A DNA stretch of 64,000 nucleotides, from the NCBI GenBank assembly GCA_011032825.1, contig JAADJZ010000005.1, positions 811,001 through 875,000 on the forward strand. Reading direction: 5' to 3'. A program made the position numbers and the translations under genes. A model generated the notes under the pieces. That model worked only from the letters and a program-made list of their open reading frames with translations, did not search any database and was not told the DNA's origin. The stretch comes from Massariosphaeria phaeospora. Taxonomy: Eukaryota > Ascomycota > Dothideomycetes > Pleosporales. The number at the start of each line of letters is the position of its first letter. The first letter of the stretch is position 1. Of the stretch, positions 55,963-64,000 are shown in pieces.

Positions 55963-58900
55963 ATGTCTTCTTCCGACGACGACACGCCACTGGTAAAGGA
56001 CCGAGCAAATGGAGGTAAGTGCCCTCGCGCAAACCCACTGGCTGTTTCGCGCTCCACGTACAAGTTCGCACGGCTAGTGCCTCGCTCTCTGTATTCTATC
56101 ACTCCCTCTGCCACAAAACCCGCCCTACACCATCTCGCGCATCCTTGGCTATGGCTGACGAGGCTCGCTCTCTAGCAAAATCAGAAGACCGCATTCCGAA
56201 AAATGTGGACCGCGCCCTGGACAAGCAGCTCCCCTCCAACGGCCATGTCGAACCTGGCGTCTCCATCCGCATGGGCCCGGTTGAGGATATGGACGTCGAC
56301 ACGCCACAAACGAATGGCAACGCCAATGGGAAGCGCAAGGCTCGGACCAGCCTCACGAATGGCAAGTCGTACAAGGAAGCGAGTAGCTCTGAAGACGATG
56401 ACAAGCCTTTGGTGCGTTCAACCGCTCGCTCCTGTGTCAATGTGTCCGCTGACTCTGTCTAGAGCAAACGCCGTAGAACATCACAGAAACAGGCCAAGGA
56501 AGACTCCGACACTGACCTGAGCGATGTACCTCTCAGGGTAAGGAAACCACCGAAGGCCACTGCGGCGCAGATCGGCGAGTCGTCCGACTCTGATACCCCA
56601 TTGAATGCGAAACTCGTCAAGCAGAAAGAGATCATTGAAAAGGCCGCCGAGAAAGAGGCCAAGAGCATCAGGAATAAGGAGAAGACCGCAGCCAAGCGCA
56701 AACCAAAGGTTATAAGCGAAAGCGAAGACGACGATGTGCCGCTTGCGAGGAAGAGGAAGCAGCCTGCAAAAAGGGCATCGAACGGCGTCCAGAAGCCAGA
56801 TTCTGACTCGGATGTTCCTCTTGCGAAAAAGAAGCCTCAGCCCAAGAAGGGCAAGGCTAAGGCGGAGCCTGCGGTACCGGCCAAGAAGGGCAAAGGAAAA
56901 GCTAAAGCCGAGCAAACCGAGCAGGACAAGGAGGCCGAGGACGAAGAAGAATCGTACAAGTGGTGGGAAGATCCGACGAAGGGTGATGGCACCAAAAAGT
57001 GGACGACCCTGGAGCACAATGGTGTCGTATTTCCCCCGGAGTACGAACCTCTTCCGAAAAATGTCAAACTCATCTATGACGGAGTACCTGTTACCCTTCA
57101 CAAGGACGCTGAGGAAATCGCGACGTTCTATGGCGGTATGCTCAACTCGACGCACAACATTGAGAACCCAACGTTCAACAAAAATTTCTTTGAGGATTTC
57201 ACAGCTGTCCTTGACAAGACTGGCAATGGCAAAGATAAGAGTGGCAACACAGTCAAGATTAAGAAGTTTGACAAGTGTGATTTCAAGCCCATCTTTGAAC
57301 ACTTCGAAGCCGACCGAGCCAAGAAGAAGGCTCTTCCCGCTGCGGAGAAGAAAGCTCTCAAGGCCCAGAAGGACGAGGCAGAAGCACCGTATATGTTCTG
57401 TATGTGGGATGGCCGTAAACAGAAAGTTGGCAACTTCAGGGTCGAACCCCCTGGTCTATTCCGCGGCCGTGGTGAACATCCGAAGACTGGACGTTTGAAA
57501 AAGCGCGTTACGCCAGAGCAGATCATCATCAACATCGGAAAAGAAGCCACGGTTCCAGAGGCTCCCACTGGTCATCGCTGGAAGGAAATCAAACATGATC
57601 AAGAAGGTACTTGGCTCGCCATGTGGCAGGAGAACATCAATGGCGCCTACAAGTACGTCATGCTTGCTGCCAACTCAGATATCAAGGGTCAGAGCGACTA
57701 CAAGAAGTTCGAGAAGGCGCGCGAGCTCAAGAAGCACATTGATCGCATCCGGAAGGACTACCAACGCGAGCTCAAGTCGGAAAAGATGGTGGATCGTCAG
57801 CGCGCAACGGCTATCTACCTAATTGATCAGTTTGCTCTTCGTGCCGGCAACGAGAAGGGTGAAGACGAAGCAGACACCGTCGGCTGCTGCTCTCTGAAAT
57901 TCCAGCATATCACACTAAAGCCTCCGAACTACGTGATCTTCGACTTCTTAGGCAAAGACAGTATTCGTTTCTATGACGAAGTGCAGGTTGATTCTCAAGT
58001 GTTCAAGAACTTGAAGATTTTCAAGAAAGCCCCCAAAACTGAGGGCGACGATATCTTTGATCGACTGACTGTAAGCGTGTATTCCAGCCCGTTGGGGCGA
58101 CTTCTGCTAACTCATGACAGACATCCGCTCTGAACAAGCATCTGACAAGCTATATGCCAGGGCTAACTGCGAAGGTCTTCCGTACCTACAACGCCTCATG
58201 GACCATGGCTAGACTCCTTAAGGACATGAAGGCCGTTGGCACCGTCGCGGAGAAAGTCAAAGCTTACAACGACGCCAATCGCGAAGTCGCCATCCTATGT
58301 AACCATAAGCGCACCGTTGCCGCAGGTCATGCTGGCTCCGTTGAAAAGATGCAAGACAAAGTACGTTTTCATCAAGCCCTACATACTTCGGTGTTCCGAC
58401 TGACTCTTTTAGATCGATGGACTCCGTTATCAAGTGTGGCGGACTAAACTCATGATGATCGATGTTGATCCCAGGATGAAGAAAAAGAAGGGTGCCGAGT
58501 TCTTCGAACGGCCTGAGGATCTTGACGATGACTGGGTTAAACAACACCAGGATGCTCTCGTCGAAGAGCAGCGTCAAAAGATTACCAAGAAGTTCGAGAA
58601 AGAGAACGAGAAACTCAAGGCCGATGGTGAGAAGGAGATGAAACCCAAGGAGCTTGACGAACGCCTCGAGGTCGCAGAAGAGCTTGCTCAGAAGTTCAAG
58701 AAAGAGAACAAGACTGGCAAAGTGGAAGCCGAGGGCAAAGGTCCAACTGTCGACAAGATCGAGGGCAACATCGACAAGCTAAACCAACGGATCGAGACGA
58801 TGAAAGTCCAGCTGGAGGACAAGGAAGGAAATAAGGAGGTGGCTCTTGGCACCTCGAAAATCGTGAGTGCACTGTCCATCTGGGCCAAAACTTTAAGACC

Positions 58901-59062
58901 TCCCTGCTGACTCTCTGTTTTTTGTAGAACTATATCGACCCTCGCCTCACAGTGGTCTTCTCCAAGAAATTCGACGTTCCAATTGAGCGCTTCTTCTCCA
59001 AGACGCTGCGCGAGAAGTTTGATTGGGCGATCAAGTCGGTCGACGAGGATTGGGACTTTTAA
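55963..59062 (+). CDS. TOP1: DNA topoisomerase I (type IB)
   Basis: Six exons: 55963-56014, 56176-56411, 56463-58070, 58121-58360, 58413-58862 and 58928-59062, giving 906 residues. It relaxes DNA supercoils in the nucleus by a transient 3'-phosphotyrosyl link. The Lys/Ser/Asp/Glu-rich N-terminus (1-260) has repeated DTPL/DVPL acidic patches. The core follows: [65 protein letters not shown] with [11 protein letters not shown], then [15 protein letters not shown] charged coiled-coil linker precedes the end [20 protein letters not shown], where Tyr864 is the catalytic tyrosine. All introns join in frame. Confidence 0.97.
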
Positions 59063-61415
59063 GAGGCTGATGTCTTCGGACACCTGCGTCGGACTGCATT
59101 GCGGACGGGTGTTTATGGATTGATTTCAATCAAAAGTGTTAACGGGGCGGCGGCATTGTATACCGAATGAATGCGAGGACTTGGGGTTAGGTGTGGATTG
59201 CATTTATCAAGTGGCCATCTTCAGATCATATATGCATAGCGATCGGGTCGTTATGATCGAACCGGTCCTGGCGTTTATTACTCTCAATACCTGTACAGTC
59301 CCAGTCAAACCTTCGCCAGAAGCGTTTCGATCTTTGTAGACTACCGATGATGCATTTTCCTAAGCCTACCGTCCGCTACATCCAAGCAAAGAGTGCACCG
59401 TGGTGTGCCAGATAGACAGGTAGCCCCCGCAGCAGATGCCTCGAAGGAAGCAGCTCCAGGCCTCTTGCTTTCTGAGGCTTGATCACTATCCTTGTACATT
59501 GCTACATGTGTATGTATCGCAATAGAAAGCAGAGCTGCGAGTGCGGGACGATCTTACGGAATGGCTGCCGGGATTACAGAGTGCATTGCATTGCAAATAT
59601 TGTCCGCCACCAACAACGCTCGGCTCCGGGAGACGCTATATTGCCTAGCTATACTTGTCACGCCCAGGAATAAATCTCCGTAAGTACATGTACATACATA
59701 GATACAGGCTGCATACAGCATCATCCTGGGTTTAGATGTATTCGTGGCGTTAAAAAGGTGACGATATGCTCTGCTCTCCGCGGAGGGTGTTGCTGATAAG
59801 GAGTCCATTATTGTATTTTTAGAAGATGTAAGGGTGTGAGTGCTTGGGGGGAAGGTTGGCACGGCGGGTTGAAGGGGGGTGCAGGTTTATCGACGCGTGT
59901 TATAGACACGATGAAGAAGGAAGTTCGATGGTGTGCATGTAGCGGTCTGGGAATATATGCTTTCTGTTGGTCAGTCACACTCTGCGTCGGAGTCGTGAAA
60001 TGTGGGCAAGGCATAGTGGTCCAGTCATAGGTACATTTGGGGAAGTGCGGGTAGGCACTGTGTCCCTGTCAAGTCAACCACTCCATCCGGCCCTGTCCAG
60101 TGCACGGTATATCTAAGTACGGTGCTGGAGAGTGAGACACTGCTTACGTTGTCAACTTCCAATTCTACTTGCGAGCAATTGCGCCGGCTATCTTGCAGCC
60201 GTTTCTGTAGCTTTGGAATTTCAAATCATTAGAGTTCCCACAGGTTTACGCCACGGCTAGTGAGTCCAGGATGCAAGACGGAGGCTTCAGCCTTTGCTGC
60301 AGACAAGTGCGGGGACGGGTCCATACGAGAGTGCGGCGAGTCAAAAAGCGACTTGTATGCAGGCAAGGCGAGCGTTGAGATGGCCGATCCATGGCCGGAT
60401 GGGGAAGCCCGTGACGCCTTGTGTGGTTGTTTTTTAGGCCGGCCAGCGGAATCTGGGGAGGGGGCTGGAGACGCCTGTGCTGTTTACCTTTCGGGGCGGG
60501 ACGAGGTGGTGATGACGGCGTCGTGCGAGTGCATGTCCTGTTTAAACGATGATGAAGAGCCGCCTTGGGGATTCAGGGGCCGCTCGTTGACCACAGTCCC
60601 CGGCGGCGAGCGTCATGCGACGTCGTGGGCAAGGTCCAGGACTGCGGGAGCGTGCCGTGGAGACGCTCGGCCGCCCGCCGGTTCGCTGCGTCGCCAGCAG
60701 CGGAAGAGGAAGAGTGGAGCAGGTCGTGGGGCGTTGGGTGCGTTCCTGGCCCTGTGTGCCCCGAGCCGATGCTTCATCCAGGGCGCATCAATTGTTTGCG
60801 GTGCGGGCGCAAAAGCAAGCGGGGCGGGAGCCGTCACGATGGTGTGTCTATTGGAAGTGGTGTGTAGGTAAGTCAGTCGGCAAGCCGCAACCTTGGAAGC
60901 TCCACCACATCGGCCTCGTTGCCCAGTACAGGCCCTATTTTGATCCTCGCCTGGGGCTGTCGGGGACACACACGGCTATTGCGATAGAGGATTAAATACT
61001 GAGCCTCGCGGCGCGCTGTGCGCTGTGCGGCCACGGCCACGGCCACTGACTCCTGCACATGCAATTTCTGGATTCCACAAGACGACCTCATCCCCAGCTA
61101 AAGAGCGTTGCAGGCACAACCTTGACCTCCCAGTTCACCTGACGCCAACGCTTCCACTGCAGTCTTGGTCTGCCGCTACCCCTGCGACTGCATATTGCCT
61201 GCACATCTACCTAGCCGTTGAACAACTGTGACGGCGCCGCGCGATATCGACGAGCCTGGGACCAACGACCTCATCGCGGCACTCTGCCCTCGTCGGGCCC
61301 TCTGCCGCTCCGTGCCGCCGCCAGTCGCATCGCTCGCTATCTGCTACATAGCGGCCGTCGCGCCTTCCTCCCTGGCACAGCTGCGGTTGCCTCTGCCGTG
61401 ATCCCATCCTTCGCC
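59063..61415. other. 2.3 kb intergenic region, no gene recognised
   Basis: Between TOP1 and the epimerase gene. The 203-residue plus frame at 60260-60871 is Gly/Ala/Arg/Cys-rich without a domain and I do not accept it. Near 61028 there are GGCCAC hexamer repeats. The last 400 bp are C-rich and probably form the promoter and leader of the epimerase gene. Confidence 0.55.
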
Positions 61416-62973
61416 ATGGCAGCTGCGGTGAGCGACCCCTCCACCGCCTCCGCTGCGACTTCCACCGCCTCCGCCGCGACTGCCACCACCCCCACCACGA
61501 CTGCCACCGCCTCTATCGCGACTGCCACCACGACGACCCCCGCAGACCCGTCCGCGCCCGCCACCGACGAGAGGCCGGCCGTGCTGATCATCGGCGGTCT
61601 GGGTGCGTGCCCCTCCAACTCTCCCGCCCGCTCGGCGCACAATCCCTCTGACCAGCTAACCCCCCCGCCCAGGCTATACCGGACGCTTCCTCGCGCGCTA
61701 CCTGCACGAGGCCAACCTCACGTCGGAGATCCGCCTCGTCGACAAGCACCTGCCCGAGCTCGCCTGGCTCGCCCCCGAGTTCAAGGAAGCATGCTCGAGA
61801 GAGCGCTTCATGCAGGCCGATGCCTCGCGCGAACGTGCGTATACAGCACATCCATCCGACCATGCAGACGACGCACAGCTAACCCGGCGCACCAGAATCG
61901 CTGCCGCGCATATTCGACCGCGAGAACGGCAACGAGTTCGACTACGTCTTCAACTGCGGCGGCGAGACGCGCTTCTCCCAGGACGATGAGGTGTACAAGA
62001 TGCGGTCGTACGGGCTCTCCATGTGTCTGGGCCGCGAAGCCGCCAGGCGCAAGATCAAGTGCTTCATCGAGACCAGCACCGGCATGGTCTACAAGCCCGA
62101 CTCGGTGCCCCGCAAAGAGACGGACAAGCTGAAGCCGTGGTCGAAGCTGGCCAAGTGGAAGGTCCAGGCCGAAGAGGACCTAGCCAAAATCGAGGGCCTG
62201 AACCTGCTGATCATGCGCATGGCCCACGTGTACGGCCCGTACACCAGCAAGTACATCTCCACGGCGCTGTGCATGGCGCGCGTATACCAGTTCCTTGGCA
62301 AGGAGATGAAGTTTCTGTGGAAGGAGGACCTGCGCACGAATACGGTGCATGTCGAGGATGTGGTGCGCGCGCTGTGGGCGGGCGCCGAGTGGTACGCCAA
62401 AGTGCCCCCGCCCAGGAAGCCATCGCCCATATTCAACATCGTGGACCACGGGAATACCTGTACGTCACTATCTCTCCGTGCAAACACTCTGAGGCGGTTC
62501 GTTGTTTCTATAGCGAGCGTCCCTCTACTCGATGTCTTACTAACATCTTACCAGCCCAAGGACTTCTAGCCCGGCTGATGCACGACGTTTTCAACATCCC
62601 CACTGGCTTCTTCGGTACCTTCATCTCGGCCTTTGCCCGCCTGAACCTCGACCATGCTATGGATGAAGTCAACGACGAGACGCTGGACCCCTGGGCCGAC
62701 CTGCAGACGAAAGCTAATATCAACCAATCTACACCCCTGAGCCCCTTTATGGAGAAGGAACTCATCAAAGACAACGATCTCAGCATGGATGGCAGTGCCT
62801 TTGAACTCGAGACAGGCTTTCAGTGAGTGCATCTTAGCTGGACAGATCTACTGGCTGTTCGTCAACTAGAAATCAAAGACTAACCGTACCACAGATACCA
62901 GCATCCCCAACTCACCAAAGCCGGGGTCGAAGAAATAATAGCCAGTTACAGTAAAATGGGATGGTGGCCTTGA
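61416..62973 (+). CDS. NAD-dependent epimerase/dehydratase-like protein (extended SDR)
   Basis: Five exons: 61416-61602, 61673-61834, 61896-62459, 62555-62822 and 62895-62973, giving 419 residues. Start MAAAVSDPSTAS, followed by a Thr/Ala-rich low-complexity stretch of about 45 residues. The NAD-binding fold is LIIGGLGYTGRFLARYL, with acidic residue in RLVDKHLP. Then FDYVFNCGGETRFSQDDEVY, FIETSTGMVYKPDSVP, and LLIMRMAHVYGPY. The catalytic YxxxK of extended SDRs is not present at its usual place: the aligned motif reads LAKWK (in SKLAKWKVQAEEDL). The C-terminus passes two further introns to SYSKMGWWP. Family clear, substrate unknown; it may be non-catalytic. Confidence 0.85.
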
Positions 62974-63705
62974 CACCACTCCCTTGTTCGAAGCGATTGA
63001 CCGATCTATCCGATAATACCTCGATGCTTGACCGTCCTCAAAAAGTGCCGACCACCACTCATGCATGCCCTCCAAGCTCGCGTCGCTTATTCGTGCACGA
63101 CCCCATAGTTCTCACCCATCCTCGTCCACGCCTCACTCGCTCTCTCGCTCTAGTCTTCGGACCCCGCACTCCGCTCCTCTTATCGTTCGTCTGACGGCCG
63201 CCTTGCATGAGCTGGGTTTCTTGCATTGTTTGGAGCGTTGCTCGCCCCCTCGTATTGCGTAATTGCTCAAGTTTTTTTCTTGGTTTACTTTTTGGTCGGT
63301 CAACTGGGTAACAATAGGTTTATTGTATTCGGTGAGACACACTCGCTTTGCAATATACACGCATCAGATGTGGGAATTTTGTGTTTATGTTGGGAATATA
63401 ATTGGGTGGCTAGGGGGAGGGTTAGTCCGGATAGGATAGGGGAAAGAGCAGGGGCACAGTACGGATGGACTGCGCGGAAGGTGGGTGGGTGGGCTGGGAT
63501 TATGTTATGCTGATGTTGCAATGCTACATACCCTCCGTGTTCTAGTACTTCCATATTATGCATACCATTCAATGTTGCGAGAGGAAAGCTTCCTGCTAGA
63601 CCCCATTGGTTAGGAGGTGATTTTGATAGTGAAGCTTAGTATCTGGCGGGCTGGTGTGAGTGCACGTTTACAGCAAGATTAGCATTGTGTAATGGACTAC
63701 CGTGC
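62974..63705. other. Intergenic between convergent genes, nothing recognised
   Basis: About 730 bp between the ends of the epimerase gene and the last, partial gene. No supported frame; likely 3' untranslated sequence. Confidence 0.5.
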
Positions 63706-64000
63706 TCACAATCTCCTCTCTCCGAAGCTAATCTCCATTCCTTTCTTCTCCTTCACCATAGCCTGCCTCGTGTTTTCATCATCGCTACGAGGCCGATACT
63801 CCCTCGTGAAGACGTGCAACTCCTTCAGCCCCGGAAACACGCCCGAATACGTCCACTCGTTCCTCGACGAATAAAGGTCTGGCGGCCCCTGCACACTCGT
63901 TATCGCAGCGATCTGCTCCTCGGTGCGCCGTGCTACGAACCACTTGATGTCGATGGGCTGCCTGAAGGAGAAGTGGTTGGTGCTGTAGAACAGGAGCGCG
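63706..64000 (-). CDS. 2EXR/DUF7730-like protein, C-terminal part only
   Basis: The 3' part of a gene that runs off the window; its frame stays open to the right edge, so the start lies outside. Visible protein: ALLFYSTNHFSFRQP, then DIKWFVARRTEEQIAAI, SGVFPGLKELHVFTREY and a charged end before the stop at 63706. The LLFYSTNHFSF and FPGLKELH elements are typical of the fungal DUF7730/2EXR F-box-like proteins. About 97 residues are seen. An undetected intron in the visible part cannot be excluded. Confidence 0.6.
   Translation of the reverse strand, partial: ALLFYSTNHFSFRQPIDIKWFVARRTEEQIAAITSVQGPPDLYSSRNEWTYSGVFPGLKELHVFTREYRPRSDDENTRQAMVKEKKGMEISFGERRL

Noticed and set aside
60260..60871. 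203-residue plus frame between TOP1 and the epimerase gene
   Set aside because: Random-looking composition, overlapping frames of similar length on the other strand, no recognisable motif.
1..64000. Search for tRNA, 5S rRNA and other structured RNA genes
   Set aside because: I looked for the GGTTCGAATCC-type T-arm and 5S-like blocks on both strands and saw none outside coding exons; a covariance-model scan would be decisive.

Overview
The window is nuclear DNA from a filamentous ascomycete (Pezizomycotina). Introns are short (about 46-80 bp, GTAAGT-like donors, CTAAC/CTGAC-like branch sites). The protein families include 2EXR proteins, a Pth11-like rhodopsin-domain protein, a DUF3659/DUF6987 LEA-like protein and a DUF2985 membrane protein. 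The mix looks most like a Dothideomycete, probably Pleosporales; that placement is an impression from the families, not a computed result. I rebuilt gene models by joining reading frames across splice sites and checking phase.

Layout. 0.2-5 kb: a GPALPP/DUF3752 protein, then two tandem 2EXR paralogues (the second broken by an in-frame stop) and a 90-residue conserved small protein. 5-12.5 kb: a giant LEA-like protein with fifteen DUF3659 repeats and a 1.9 kb GC-rich upstream region carrying an 8-bp repeat array. 12.5-18.2 kb: an IQ-motif protein and the rRNA/tRNA cytidine acetyltransferase Kre33/NAT10. 19-28.9 kb: an accessory-looking stretch with a rhodopsin-domain membrane protein, two flavoprotein oxidases, a DUF2985 membrane protein and AT-rich, gene-poor DNA. 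29-33.1 kb: a TDT-family transporter, a gene-poor 2 kb, and a small secreted protein that looks like a subtilisin propeptide with no protease. 33.6-45 kb: a 1221-residue membrane/ankyrin protein, a PTR2 peptide transporter, a Zrc1-type zinc transporter and the decayed remains of a Dur3 urea transporter. 45-59 kb: mostly housekeeping genes (DUF202 protein, Gly-rich beta-flanking-like protein, complex I 49 kDa subunit, Pol I/III subunit AC40, a conserved fungal protein, ATP synthase gamma, DNA topoisomerase I). 61-64 kb: an atypical extended-SDR epimerase and the C-terminal end of another 2EXR-like gene that runs off the window.

The housekeeping genes do not form one pathway. NUO49/AC40 and ATP3/TOP1 are head-to-head pairs that probably share promoters. 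The accessory genes do not form a recognisable biosynthetic cluster: there is no synthase or cluster regulator. I found no rRNA, tRNA or CRISPR. I see no clear novel multi-gene system. The best leads are the orphan subtilisin-propeptide gene, the repeat-built LEA protein with its upstream bZIP-half-site array, and two independent nonsense-mutated genes (2EXR paralogue, DUR3).
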